Shown one piece after another: positions 12,141-25,010 of a stretch of 64,000 nt of DNA. This DNA is from Kappaphycus alvarezii (taxonomy: Eukaryota; Rhodophyta; Florideophyceae; Gigartinales; Solieriaceae), in NCBI GenBank assembly GCA_002205965.3, contig NADL03000006.1, positions 248,001-312,000 of the forward strand, given 5' to 3'. The notes under the pieces were generated by a model. It saw only the letters and a list, made by a program, of their open reading frames with translations. It had not been told where the DNA came from and did no database searches. The translations under genes were made by a program, and so were the position numbers. Each line of letters starts with the position of its first letter. Position 1 is the first letter of the stretch.

Positions 12141-13242
12141 TGTTATGCAAAAAGGGTTTGTGATGGTGCTAGCTCAGCAAGCAAACGGGTTGCTGTGACA
12201 GCGCAGCATCTGATACAGCTCAGCAGGAGTGCCCAGATGTTGTATGATATTAATTGAGTACAAAGTGCTGCTGTAGCCACTAGATTTAATTTTCATAATG
12301 GCCCAACTCTACACTGCATTGTACTGTATTTTCACATGCAGTGCGGAGGGGCTACAAAAATTCTATATAATGGCTTGCGTGCCTGTGGTATAATGGCGTC
12401 CCAAATGGTTAGCGCGCTCGCTCCCAAGTTGGCGTCCGCTCCTTGTGGAATTACTGTAATCCGGGTGGTTTGATGTAATGTTCCAGCGGGTTTCATAACG
12501 TGCATTGCTGGCCGTCAAGGATGGATATTCTTGGGTTCAGCTTGGAGATTACTGTAAGATCCCGTTGTATACAGCACAACGCTCATAGAAAGGTCACAGG
12601 AATCCGTAAGGTACGCACCATCAGGGGTTTTGGAAGGTTTGCTAGCGGCTCACCTTTCCTACAGGAAATGGATTGGGCACCGGGGCCCCCAATGGATGAC
12701 TGTAGTCCTTTTTTTGGTTTTTCATCCTTTACAGTGGTAAGAACGGCGAGTTAGAGTTTTTTCTTATACAGTTTCGTTGATCCTTAATGTTTTAGTAAAG
12801 GTGTAAGCACCCCCTGACCCACGAACCCGTCTTCAAGCCGCAGACACCTCCCTCGACTCCTTCACCCCAGTAGGTTAACCGTCTGCCTATTTAACGCCGT
12901 ATTCACCTACGCTTCCTTGCAATCACCTTATCTCAATTGGTATTTAGTGTAGCCCATAGGTTTATCCCTGCTCTACCAACTTTCTACGGTACTGACGAAC
13001 CTATCGGATTATTTCCCAAAGTACCGAGTAGCGGAGCAAGTCCAAGACAATAATCATCAGCCATCAGACAGAAGAAGTAATCGCTTGTTCTTGCGGAAAT
13101 AAGAGGAAGCCAGCCCGTCGCGAACAACGTTCAGTAGTTGTGTCAGACATTGTAAGCGCGGCTTGTATGGCTTACAGTAGACTTCCACCAGCAACCTTGC
13201 TGCGTGCTACACGTGTCATACCTTTTGGGCTGTGATACTACA
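12141..13242 (+). repeat. Solitary LTR of the copia C family, split by an insertion
   Basis: 12141-12383 matches, in reverse orientation, the right part of the LTRs at 17878-18327 and 23097-23525: the start TGTTATGCAAAAAGGG, then CAGCAAGCAAACGG, ACAGCTCAGCAG and GGCTTGCGT. 13021-13242 matches their left part: ACCGAGTAGCGGAGCAAG, then TGTGATACTACA at the end. With the insert removed it is one LTR beginning TG and ending CA. No internal region is attached, so it is a solo LTR. No target duplication was recognised. Confidence 0.75.
12384..13020. mobile_element. Insertion of unknown class inside the solo LTR
   Basis: About 637 bp interrupt the LTR and are bounded by GTGCC on the left and GTACC on the right, which is compatible with a 5-bp target duplication with one change. 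The insert starts TGTGGTATAATGG and contains ATGGTTAGCGCGCTCGCT, which resembles the 5' half of a tRNA. A convincing B box and tRNA fold are not present. It may be a tRNA-derived SINE, a short LTR, or another element. No protein-coding region is recognised. Confidence 0.4.
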
Positions 13243-13244
13243 GC

Positions 13245-13495
13245 ACAGAGGCGTGCGGAGGGTAATCATAAATTAACTACGGATTCGGGCGGCGGGTAGA
13301 AACCTGTCGGGGCTGCATTATTTGGAGACTAAACGCAAAACGAGTAACGAAGTCGCGGAGCTCCTGTCGAGGGGAGGAACCGCGACGGGAAGCAGCGAAG
13401 GAAGCAAGGCGACATGCAATACAGTAAAGTTCCTGTACAGTTTTCCGTACTGTACAGTATTGTAATGCACTGTACAGTACTTGACTGTAATGCAT
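13245..13495 (-). mobile_element. Tail of a retroelement with restriction-like endonuclease (LINE-like remnant)
   Basis: 13245-13425 is a close DNA repeat of 28385-28565. On the minus strand both encode the same C-terminal text, RLASFAASRRGSSP followed by ELRDFVTRFAFSLQI. At 28.4-29.1 kb this tail follows a zinc-finger and PD-(D/E)XK-like domain, so this copy is the severed 3' end of the same kind of element. It directly abuts the solo LTR end at 13242. Confidence 0.55.
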
Positions 13496-13640
13496 CCGTT
13501 GATCTCAACGGGTTGAAAAACTGCCACTTACGGGTAAAGTCTGATTGCTCTCAAAATGTGCATCTGACTTTATTTGTTCTGATTAGTACCCCTTGTGTTG
13601 TCAATCGGCACTGTACTGTACTGTACTGTACAGTAGTCGC
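13410..13640. repeat. GTACTG/CAGTAC-rich simple repeats
   Basis: Palindromic units of the type TACTGTACAGTA occur at about 13447, 13468 and 13608-13634, the last being five tandem CTGTA-like units. Similar short runs occur near 16410, 17650, 17705, 18150, 23370 and 28300. Several are self-complementary and could form hairpins. Confidence 0.6.
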
Positions 13641-13992
13641 ATTTTCTTTCTGCCTCTCCTCGATCACCCGACCCCCATCCCTTCCAAAAATCCTTCAACA
13701 GTCCTCCCTGAAGCAACCGTTTACTCTCCACAACCTCTCCCGACCAAAGTCAACAATCAATTCCGCTCTCCCCGTCCCTTGCAACTGCTATCCCATCCCA
13801 TCCCATATTCTATCGCCTCCCGCCCCTTTCCACCCTTCTCCCTGTCTCCCACTATGGCCCTTCAAGCTCGTAACCGCCGCCATCTTTCCCGTTTAACCAT
13901 GCATATGCCCGCCTTTCCAGTTCCAAAACTCCGCATTCGTCACGTACCCCATCTCTCTCCCTGGCTCACGCTCTCCCACTCTCTCTTTCCGC
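13640..13992 (+). promoter_or_regulatory. C-rich leader/promoter of the kinase gene
   Basis: The plus strand is strongly enriched in C and T, with many CCC and TCCC runs, directly before the kinase coding region. Comparable C-rich leaders precede the ORFs at 33.5 kb and 58.5 kb and the ORF inside each gypsy LTR. This suggests a shared promoter or 5'UTR style in this genome. No TATA box stands out. Confidence 0.4.
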
Positions 13993-15584
<1,592 letters not shown>

Positions 15585-16747
15585 AGACTGTCTTCAATAG
15601 TACGTAGGGAGCATAGTTATGAATAGCCACGAGTGAGCACATTCACGGGGCTGGTATCTTCCGAAGTTCTTTCAATGTAGACGTAGAGTACGTGTATAGT
15701 GGAGTATAGTAAACTTCAAAGAAAGTGTTCTCACTGCGTGATATCCAAGGAATGTGAAACAAGGTGTGGACCATGATAGCCGCGCGAGGCAGTGAACTAG
15801 GAGTCAGATCAAGAGCAGTTAAAATTTGAATATACTGCTATGGCGCCGCACTTTGGACATCTCTCTGGCGTATGGGCATATTCGGGCTTGCCTCTATCGG
15901 CTTGAGACTTGCGATGCGTGGCCGCCTTCAGTCACCTTCATCAATCGAAGAAGCGTTCGGTTCATTCATAACAATACAGTCGCGCAAAGAAAACATCTCA
16001 GCCCTTCAACCCACCTGACCATAGCGCAATTAGCAGTTTCCTTAACGTTAGGCAGAAGTTCCTGTCTAGGGCATCCTCGACTTTGACAGCCGCAACTACG
16101 CGTCCATACTACAGTGTAACAGCAGGATTCCTACCTACGCCATGAATATTCAGGTGCACAGCCTTCAGACTGAAGTCATGAGAATCCGTCTCTGCTTCAA
16201 TACTTCACGGCGTAGCCACAGAATAATGGCATCAAGTTTGTTTCCTTCCACGCCACAGCCTGAGACTAACAGTGTGCCCCATTGCTGATCCCCAGAACAA
16301 TTCGGCATGAGGAAGTTGCCGAAGATTGCAAACTGCAATAATGCAAAATTTGGCGGTAATCTCTATCACGGGCACATTTTAATTTGGGAGTCCGAGGCTG
16401 GGAGACACTGTACTGTACACAGACCTGCCACCTCTCCGATAATAGCCGTCCTGCATCTCCAATCAGTAATGCACCCCACATTCCCACCCCTTTTAGAATT
16501 GCCGCTTACGGTTATGACCATTGCTATGTCTGTGCCTCCGTCAACTAGACGTTGGCAATATCTGCGCTGCGCTTACGCGAAACAAATCATTCCCAGAGGA
16601 ACATTGAGGAGAATGCTAGTCTTGGGTCTTCACAACGTTGAGAAAAGTCGTATGCTGAGGGAAGAGGTGACCTTTTATTCAAATTTTGATTTGACCTCAT
16701 ACTGCATTCTATGAAGTATGAGGGGACCTTACGGCCCCTACTGGTAG
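15585..16747. other. Intergenic region without recognised gene
   Basis: Short open frames exist on both strands, but none shows a known motif or clear coding character. The segment may contain a 5' exon of the next candidate gene. Confidence 0.4.
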
Positions 16748-17128
16748 CAAAAACAAGGTGTCATTAGCTGCGATGCCTGGTCAGCGAAACATCTGGCTAA
16801 ACTGTGGCGAAAAGCACATTCCTGTTTTCACAAATTTAAATTGTTGGCCACTGAGAGGTTGCAACCCTTGTCTCTCGTTAATCGCAATAACCCAGCACAA
16901 CGGTGGAACGTCGAAAATGCTCTTACACACTACAAAACCATACTTTTCGATGACCGGTCCATGGAGACCATTGCAAGAATTATTCTGGGCCACGTTGACC
17001 GCGTCCATTCTCCCGATTCCTGCCCTCCCACTACCTCGCGAAACGTGCTCCGCATACAATGGCGTTGTCAAAGAACAAACCATCATTCCCAAAATTCGAG
17101 GGCATGGCTGCTATTACGAGCTATATAG
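16748..17128 (+). CDS. Possible mitochondrial ribosomal protein uL29m (MRPL47-like) exon
   Basis: A 126-codon open stretch after the TAG at 16745 reads AWSAKHLAKLWRKAHSC, then FKLLATERL, then RWNVENALTHYKTILFDDRS. MRPL47/uL29m proteins have a W-(S/T)-x2-(D/H)L-x-KLW block, an LL(A/T) block about ten residues on, and a basic helix ending in a VL.ER-like motif; the order is the same here. There is no ATG at the start, but the 3' splice-like CATTAG at about 16762-16767 could begin this exon. The match is weak and the spacing is two residues off. It could also be a chance open frame. Confidence 0.28.
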   Translation, partial: QKQGVISCDAWSAKHLAKLWRKAHSCFHKFKLLATERLQPLSLVNRNNPAQRWNVENALTHYKTILFDDRSMETIARIILGHVDRVHSPDSCPPTTSRNVLRIQWRCQRTNHHSQNSRAWLLLRAI

Positions 17129-17214
17129 TTGCAACGATGAGAGCAAAAAGGGGCCGTCTACAGCGTGGGTCTTTATGCGAGGGAGGCGTACTTGCGTAAA
17201 CTGAACCAGATTGA

Positions 17215-17597
17215 GCAGCTAGGCTTCCGTTCGGGTACATACTGTAATAAGGTCGTTAGGTAGCGTGGTCGCGAAGTAGAGTTGGCGTCAGTAGCGCTTG
17301 ATGCACGGGATAAAGGGTAAGGAAAATATGGTTCGAGCTGAACAAACGGCGGTGACATAATATCAAAGTTCACGCAGCTTACCATGCAGAACTAGGCAAC
17401 AAAAGTTGTTGGACAAACTCCTGTGCCCCTAAATTAGAGAAGGGGCGTGCTGGAAGCGACCCTCAGCAACAACGTGTTTGTACGCGCTACATTTTATGAG
17501 TCGTTATTAACGACTCATAAAACATCGCCAATGACGGGGACGGGTTTGGACAAATAAATTCTGATGGGGGCTGGTGTAAATAACTACTGTAATGGAG
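17215..17597 (-). repeat. Solitary LTR-like copy of the copia B family
   Basis: It shares the LTR blocks GGTAGCGT, CGGCGGTGA, TGACGGGGACGG and the AACTACTGTAATG end with 5737-6058 and 11668-12027, in the same relative order. No internal region is attached. It is strongly diverged and contains a 31-base palindrome not present in the other two. Confidence 0.5.
17492..17522. repeat. 31-base perfect palindrome
   Basis: Two 15-base arms, TTTTATGAGTCGTTA and its exact reverse complement, surround a single T. It lies within the diverged solo LTR at a place where the two related LTRs have unrelated sequence. Confidence 0.85.
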
Positions 17598-17777
17598 AAC
17601 GAAGCCTTAAATACGATTTCTGGAAATTGCAATCCGGTGAGTCCATGTCCTGTACTGTACAGTACAGTTTAGAAATGTACTTTATCACTTTAATTTGTTT
17701 GTGTACAGTTGTACAGTGTTATACGGGATGGAGCAACAGAAAGTTCGGTCAGTCGGTGGAACGAACACTCTATATAA

Positions 17778-17877
17778 GTAATTTCAGAGGTATTAATGGG
17801 CACCCTGTCGGATATTCCGGGCCACACCCGACCATATTTTTCAAATATTAAATCACCCCACATTTTCCCCCCTCTAC
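17778..17877 (-). repeat. TIR-like repeat, family 'GGGGG-AAAT-TTGGGGTG'
   Basis: Read on the minus strand it begins GGGGGGAAAATGTGGGGTG, followed by TTTAATATTTGAAAAATATGG and GGCCCGGAATATCC. The same order recurs at 26590-26665, and a related form occurs at 26401, 27884 and 57840 (-). It ends exactly where the LTR of copia C begins. Confidence 0.6.
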
Positions 17878-18327
17878 TGTAGTATCACAGCCCAAAAGAT
17901 ATGACACGTGTACACGCAGCAGGTTTTCTGTTGGAAGTCTACTGTAAGCCATACAAGCCAAGCTTACAATGTCTGACACACTACTGACCGTTGTGCTCGA
18001 CGGGTTGGCTCCCCTTATTGCGGCAAGAACAAGTGTTTACTTCTTCTGTCTGATGGCTGATGATTCTTGTCTTGGACTTGCTCCGCTACTCGGTACGCAA
18101 CCCTTTATAGACTTTTTTGTAGCCCGTCTGCACTGTATTTGAAAGTACGTACAGTACAGTGTAGAACTAGTCCACCATAAAAATTAAATCTATGGCTACA
18201 GTAGCATTTGTACTAGATTAATAGCATAAAATATCTAAGCATTTCTGCTGAGCTGTCACAGGTGCTGTGCTGGCACAGCAAACCGTTTGCTTGCTGCGCG
18301 GACTATCGCGAGCCCTTTCTGTACACA
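17878..18327 (-). repeat. 3' LTR of copia C
   Basis: The plus-strand ends are TGTAGTATCACAGCC and CTTTCTGTACACA, so it reads TG..CA on the minus strand. It is a direct repeat of 23097-23525. It contains an extra segment near 18270-18300, relative to the other LTR, that is shared with the solo LTR at 12141. Confidence 0.8.
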
Positions 18328-21300
18328 TTCCCGCCCTTTCAAAAGCGAGGCGGTGTGCCTTACTTCTTACGGATAATCCAGCCGATGAAGTTTTGTCAAC
18401 TTCAGTCCATAGAATGTCTAGCAGAGGCTTGCAAATATTCGGCTTTGCTAGACCATCAGCAGGATTTGCAATACCAGCGATAAGTCCAACATTTGATATT
18501 TTGAACTTGTTGTAGGCTTCGCGGCAGCAGCATGTCTATCATTAAACGTTTTCAGTTGTATGGGAAGCACGGTAATGACATCGAAAATTTGCTTCGAGTC
18601 TGTGAACATTTTCAGAGGTATCTTACGGCGTAAGATCGTTTCAATATGTAAGCGACATCAAATGCGGCTGGAGAATGCGTATAATTCTCCAGCCATGATA
18701 CCGTACGACGAGACGAGGCTTGCGGCTGCTATAGTTCAAAACATGGCAGCGGTCTGCGTCATCACAAAGCAAAATAATGAATCCTAACTGCGAAGTGAGA
18801 TCTGTGTTTGTCGCAAACGATGCATCTGCATAGTACGAATATGCAGGTGTTGAAATTGAGCGAGGATATTTGAGACGGATGTCTTTGGTATCTTTCACAT
18901 AGCTTATGGAAGTATTAAGCTATGGCCTTCTTTCCGAAACTTTCAACGGTTACTTGTGCTGCGCGATTGACTGCACAGCATATGTCCGGACGAGTGTGCG
19001 ATAGCCAACTGAATGCGGCTCGGACGGAGCGAAAGAGTTCAAAGGTAGAATCTTTGGTATTGTTCTGAGCTTGGCAAGATAGTCTGGTGATGGGCGTAGA
19101 ACGTTCGCTGACCATCAATCGATTTTTAGTTTCAATATGGATGCCAACGAACTCAAGATTGTCATACTCGACCGGTTTTGACTCAAACGAACGAGCTGTG
19201 AGTTCAATGAGCTTATCAAAATTTTCATTTCCAGCAAACAAATTATCATCGACATAGGCTCCAAGAAGTCCATCGGTACCCTCTGTACTTTTTCATGTAA
19301 AGACGGATCTCCGTCGAGTGTAGCATTCCTAGTTCGTTCTTGATGAAAATTCGAGAGTAGCGCCAGTAGTCACCAGAATCACATATACCATAAAGAGGTT
19401 TTCAGCTTCAGTACTTGATCTCCCCGATGTTGAAAAACTTTCGATCGGCCTCACGGATCTTAAGATATATCACGACTTAGCTTTTCTTTCGCTTGGAGGT
19501 AAGCTTGAACGAAATCAATCATTGCGAGGCGGTAATTAAGAATGGAGATACTGAAAGGATTATTTTGGTAGAGCTTTGGCGTAGCGTTGGGCAGCTATGC
19601 ACTATAAACTTTTCATGTCTCTTTGTAGCCTTGTCCAACGAAACGTGCTTTGGCTTCTGACGGTCGGTACCTGGATTCTTTAGCGTAAGTTCAAATCTTC
19701 CACCGATAATGTTTGCCTTCGGGGAAGAGACGAAATATTGAAGACTTCCCAGACTTTACGATCAGAAAGACCCTGAATCTCGTTGCGTTTGGCTATTTCA
19801 AATGCTGCGGAGTTGGATCTTTTGTCAGCAGCAGGAATTTCTCCATGATATACGTTAGGCTTGTGTCTCTAAGAATCAGTTTTCCCTCGTTTTGACCCGA
19901 ACTTCAGCCATTCTTTCTTGAACGGTTGCAAGAAATGTTTCGCCCGAGAACTCGTCAAAGACATTATCTATTTCGTCACGCTCATTGCAGACATTTTTCC
20001 TGTCCTTCCTGGTGATCCGGATCCGTTATATACTCACGGACTCTGTCAATCGAAACCCTTTTAAGTTCGTTATTGATACTATCCAAGATTTTTTTCATCT
20101 CCTGCAACAACCTTGTATGGCCTTCCTATGCTTTCACTTTTTGCGATAGAAGAGTACTTGAGATCCAATCTTAATTTCGCGGTCTGATGCAATAGGGACG
20201 TTACGATTAAGAGCAGTGCGGATGCGGGCAGAAACAACAGCCTTATACATCTCAGAGCGAGCATTTTTAATGCTTTCATTCGCTCACGCTGCTCGGGAAG
20301 ATCTGAGAAACCTAGCGGAAATTGTGGAACGATTCCAAACACGAGAAGAATGGGATACAACCCATCTGGTCCGGTAGTGTTGTTCATGACATGAAAAGAA
20401 AGAGGAAGACAGTCATCATTAGAAATCTTTGGGTGCTCCATTCGTACCTTACGATAAATTCGGCGGAAGGAAGTCATGGTACTTTTCACCGACGCCAATA
20501 GCATTATGGCTTTCGATACCTGAGTCCAAGCGTTTATCCCACTCGCTTGCAGCAAGTGACGCCACCGGTCACTATCGAATTGCGGTCCACGATCAGTGTG
20601 AATTTCTTTCGAGTAACCGACGTACTTTGTAACCCATTGACGGACGTAAGCTGTCCATACGTTGTTTGCAGACTCTTCGAGGAATACTGCAGCACTGAAC
20701 AAAGTATCCTTGCAAACCATGTGTAGTACGGGCATGCTTTCCAAGTATATAAGATCATAAGCACAGTTCTGTTAAAGACTACGTCTTCGCTTGGCAGTGC
20801 GACCGGAAACGAACAGGTTGGTTCGAAATCCTTTGACACATCACAAGATTCAGTAACTTTTTCGAGTGCCTTAAGTGTCTCTGGTTTCGCTTGAGAATCC
20901 TTGGCCTGCTTCATCATTTTGTATATTCTCAGTGGATGCGGGTGATAAAAGTGTCGTTGAATCCTTTTCAATTCCGGCTCTGTATACATACCTTCGTAGT
21001 TCCATTCATAGTAGGCATCGCCCAGCTTTCAAGTGAGAGGTGCGCTCCAGACAGGATCTTTGCATCAGATACGATTGTCCACAGTGTTTAATAGACGCTT
21101 GTACTTATTAAGTACGTCGAGTCCGAAAAATGCGGTATTCCAATATATACAACATCCAGAATGATCTTCATGTGATAGTTCTCGCCAGATGGGATTCGAA
21201 ACTTTGCTTTTACAATTCCCTCCTTCCTGGTTGCTCCAAATTTGTAGACCTTTCCTATTGACCGAATGAGAGCTAGAGAGATTCCCATGAGGCGGTAGTA

Positions 21301-23096
21301 TGGCTCAGCTTGACTCTTACCTACTACAGATCTCTGAGCTCCAGTATCCAAAAAGGCTCCATTTAACTTTTCAATTCCTTTTGCGGCCGAAGGAGAAGTA
21401 AGGTTGATCGTAGCTTCAGCTACGGATTTTTCATCATTCGTGTCTCCGACATAATTAACAAGTGCTTCGAAGAGATCAAATTCTGCTTTTTCTTCTTCAT
21501 CTTCATCGTGAACAGGTACATCTGTTTCATCTGGTACTTCTTGACTCATTTCCTCTTTTTCTTCATTTACAGAGTCGAGTTGTTGACGTAATCCAAATAA
21601 TTCAACCTGAGCATTTCGGTGATTCCAGTTTTCTTCGACATGGACTCCATTTTTCGACGAGCTGCTTTACAAAGGTCAATCTTATGCGGACATGAACTTA
21701 GCATATGACCAGGGGAATTACAAATGAGGCATCCCATGACCGAAAATGGTCCAGATGGATCCTTCCCTTGGCCGTAACTTCGTGTATCAATGAGACCACT
21801 ATGTCGGTTTGCGTAGCGACCAGGTCCTTGATAGAGTATCCCAGAGACCTTTTCGTCCTCATCTGAAGTAGTACGTGACCTAATTGCAATCTTATCTCCA
21901 TGTTTGCCAATTTGGCTTCCATAGAGAGATATGAGGCTGCTTCAAGTTCTCCATAGTTGCTGAAATGAGAGTCCATGGGCAGCGACGCGACTTAACGGCT
22001 CCGTCGCCCGTGCATAATTGACGGTAGCATTACGAAGAATTCAATCTTGTGTGCCTCACTCCTGTGCGAAACAGTAATTTGCGGTGAAAGCTTTGTTATC
22101 AGCTTGTACAGTTTTTCAAGTGCTGCAAGCTCATCAAGGCCTTCGGAAGTATACTTAGATAACCTAAGTCCACCGAGATAGTTCTTCACTCGATTTTGAC
22201 GAACCAGGAGCTGTATTCATTACCAATGAGGTTTATGGCCTCAGTAAACGAATTAACTTCGTTATGATCCGATCCAGTAAAATCTCTTAGCATCACCACG
22301 TAGAGGTTATGAAGGTATTGCTTCTTTTGCGCAGCGCTGAGACCATAGTCACGAGAACTTGTTGGTACTCGGCAACATATTCCATCCATGACTCACCAAG
22401 GTCTCCCGGAACTTTTGGTCCTTGTCACGGAATCTAGAGCCGATGTAGTAGCCAATTTGTCCTGATGCGACGGAATGGATGTAGCACAAGATTCTTCATC
22501 TTCGGGGCTGACGATTCTGGCCTCTTCGGGTTGTAGAAGACCTGATTTCAGTATTCTTTGTTATTTCTTCTGCAGCTAACTTGTCTTCGTCTTCGGTATA
22601 GATATTAGCGGCTAGCTGGCGGATAACACGACGGGAACTATGCGGCGGTATATTTGCTTCACGTTCATTCAACCAGTCATGAAGTGCTTTATGAGCAATA
22701 AGCAGAGAATGAATAGCAGGAGAGAACAATACAGCCGGTGGAAATGTTCGGCTACTCATCGACTATTTGAGGTCCAGTCATAGACCGAACAGAGACACGA
22801 TTCTCGAGTATTCGAATTGAGTTGATGAATCCTGAAACCTCTTGAGAGACATTTTCCAGTGCTATCTCAGACGAAACAATCCGATGTATGGCAGTGCTTC
22901 CTTGATCCATTTGATCACTGACCTAGAAATTAGGTTGGGTTCTGACTTGTTTCAACAGAAGGTTGGTGTGTAAGTAACATACTCTGATCCAAGTTGACGG
23001 AAGGATATTCAGGCTTTTTTCAGTGGAGTATTATGTAATTGAAAGTGCAAAGTGTGGAATTAATAAATCTGAGGACACTGTGAGGATAATTCGCGA

Positions 23097-23525
23097 AGTA
23101 GTATCACAGCCCGAAAGGTATGACACGTGTAGCACGCAGCAGGTTTCTGTTGGAAGTCTACTGTAAGCCCTACAAGCCGAGCTTACAATGTCTGACACGA
23201 CTACTGACCGTTGTGATCGACGGGTTGGCTTCCCCTTATTGCGGCAAGAACAAGTGTTTACTTCTTCTGTCTGATGGCTGATGATTCTTGTCTTGGCTTG
23301 CTCCGCTACTCGGTACGCAAGCCCTTTTATAGACTTTTTTGTACCCGTCTGCACTGTATTTGAAAGTACGGTACAGTACAGTGTAGAACTAGTCCACCAT
23401 AAAAATTAAATCTAGTGGCTACAGTAGCACTTTGTACTAGATTAATAGCATAAAATATCTGAGCATTCCTGCTGAGCTGTCACAGGTGATACTCTGGCAC
23501 TATCGCGAGCCCTTTCTGTATAACA
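23097..23525 (-). repeat. 5' LTR of copia C
   Basis: Direct repeat of 17878-18327 sharing long blocks such as GTCTGATGGCTGATGATTCT. The plus-strand right end is CTTTCTGTATAACA. No 5-bp target duplication was found between the two outer flanks. Confidence 0.8.
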
Positions 23526-23534
23526 TCTGCCCAA

Positions 23535-23567
23535 GGGGCGTCCCTACTCGACTTTCCAAAATCCAGA
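23535..23567 (+). repeat. Left terminal inverted repeat of the Harbinger element
   Basis: It begins GGGGCGTCCCTACTCG and pairs with the right end at 26367-26399, at about 85 percent identity by eye. Confidence 0.75.
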
Positions 23568-23711
23568 CCAAATGACAAATATGCATGATTCTCATTGGCG
23601 GCCCAAAACTGTTTTCGTTCGGAAGCTTTTTAGAAACGCATCCACGATGGAATGCCAACTCCAACGGCGGTATTCGCACCGGCCACGAAGCCTATCATGT
23701 CATTGTAGAGT

Positions 23712-25010
23712 TCTTCCTCAACATCGTCGCTGAAAGACCTTATTGTCGATGCAGTCGCTGTCTTCTGTGCTTTCAACGATCAGCAACCCACTGAATCCCA
23801 GCGCTTGGGCAGATCACGTCCAGGACGTAAAGCAAATCGCGATATTCAGCGCGAAGAAGGGGCTGAAAGGATCGAAAAGGACTATTTTCCACGATATCGA
23901 CCAGTATTACCAATATTCGACACGCAAGAGTTCGAACGCCGCGTTAACATCACACGTACTATTTATGAAGTGATACGGGCGACAATTCGTAACTTTGACA
24001 ATTTCCTCATCCAAAGCAAGTACTCGTGTGGAGATCAGGGCACAAGCCCTGATCAAAAACTTTGCGTTGCGTTGCATATTCTCAATACTAGAGTAGCTGC
24101 CGATACCCTCTTTGTTTACTTTCGTTTGTCTGGGACGCCATTTTTGTTATCGCTTAACCACTTTTGCCGTGCGATCATTCACACATTTCAAGAACAGTAT
24201 CTATGCAGGCAGAACATGTCAGACATCAAATCAATCGAAGCGCAGTACAAGATACTTGGCTTTCCTTGGTATTTAGGGTTTGTGTATTGTTCTGGGTGGC
24301 ACTTGGACAATTGTCCCGTTGGTCTACAGGGTGAGTTTATCGGAAAAGAAGGGAAGCCAGCCATTCGTATGGAAGTGTTTGTGATGATAAACTTTGGATT
24401 AGGCATCTAATTTTTGGCGTGCCAGGCGCCAAGAATGACAAGTCATACTAAACCAAAGCACAATCTTTAATGATACTCGCTCGGAGACTGGCCTCCGGTA
24501 AATCTAAAGGCAAGCATTGGTGGCACGATTATAGATTAGTTTTACTTTCTGTCAGATGGAATATATCCACGGTTCAGAATCTTTGCTAAGCCGCACCCTA
24601 TCCCAACAAAATGAAAGCAAAGATCTACACAGCTGTTCACGTATGCGCCTGTAAAGTTGTCGAACGTGTTTTCGGTGTGTTGGATGCTCAGTTCGAAATA
24701 CTGCATGTACTTTCACGTCTCGCAAATCTAATGAATTCAGTGACATTGTGCACACCTGCGCGATATTACATAACATGATTGTATAGGAGCGCGGCTGCAG
24801 TGGAACTACTAAGTTTAGAATTGGCGATGAGATGGAACGAACATTAACGACAGCATTCAGTAATGTCACACTACATGCGCAATGCAGTTACGAACAGGCC
24901 GCACTATAGAGAGAGATTCTTGATTCAATGAAAAGCTTAGAGGACTACATAACATTACTAGAAGCCCTGATGAATAAAACTTGGAATGCACATGGTAACA
25001 GCATTGAATA
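23712..25010 (+). pseudogene. PIF/Harbinger DDE transposase, frame-disrupted
   Basis: The open frame starts near 23712 without an obvious ATG. It reads GRSRPGRKANRD (23808), RVNITRTIYEVI, the helix-turn-helix-like LCVALHILNTRVAADTLF (24058), FCRAIIHTFQEQYL and the GFPWYLGFVYCSGWHL block (about 24262), where family members have G-x-(I/L)-D-C-x-H-W. The Asp is replaced by Tyr/Val text, so the first catalytic residue looks lost. After a frame change near 24390 comes LWIRHLIFGVPGAKND (second catalytic Asp block), then VVERVFGVLDAQFEIL (about 24660) and DIVHTCAILHNMIV (about 24740). Stops occur at 24447, 24588 and 24786. The length matches the family's usual 400 or so codons. Confidence 0.8.

Larger units (their letters stand above)
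17878..23525 (-). mobile_element. Ty1/copia LTR retrotransposon with both LTRs (copia C)
   Basis: Two direct repeats of about 430-450 bp flank a 4.8 kb internal region read on the minus strand. Gag-like text runs from about 22760 to 21700, ending in a zinc-knuckle-like block (GHMLSSCPHK). A protease follows (AFLDTGAQRSVVG, about 21350), then integrase (HTDRGPQFDSDRWRHLL, about 20590), and RT/RNase H (about 19900-18560, YADASFA near 18835). The order protease, integrase, RT is that of Ty1/copia. A purine-rich tract (AAAGGGCGGGAA) lies just inside the 3' LTR. LTR identity is about 95 percent by eye, so the insertion is of intermediate age. The coding region has many interruptions. Confidence 0.85.

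Noticed and set aside
12384-12450. tRNA gene.
   Set aside because: Only a 5'-half-like segment is present; no acceptor stem pairing and no good B box.
15585-16747. Additional host genes in short open frames.
   Set aside because: Frames of this length arise by chance, and no motif or consistent coding bias was seen.
18666-18694. 11-bp inverted repeat (GGCTGGAGAAT arms) as an RNA element.
   Set aside because: It lies within decayed copia RNase H sequence and no second copy supports a function.
24033-24054. 9-bp hairpin GATCAGGGC/GCCCTGATC as a regulatory site.
   Set aside because: It lies inside the Harbinger transposase coding region and is explained by the codons there.
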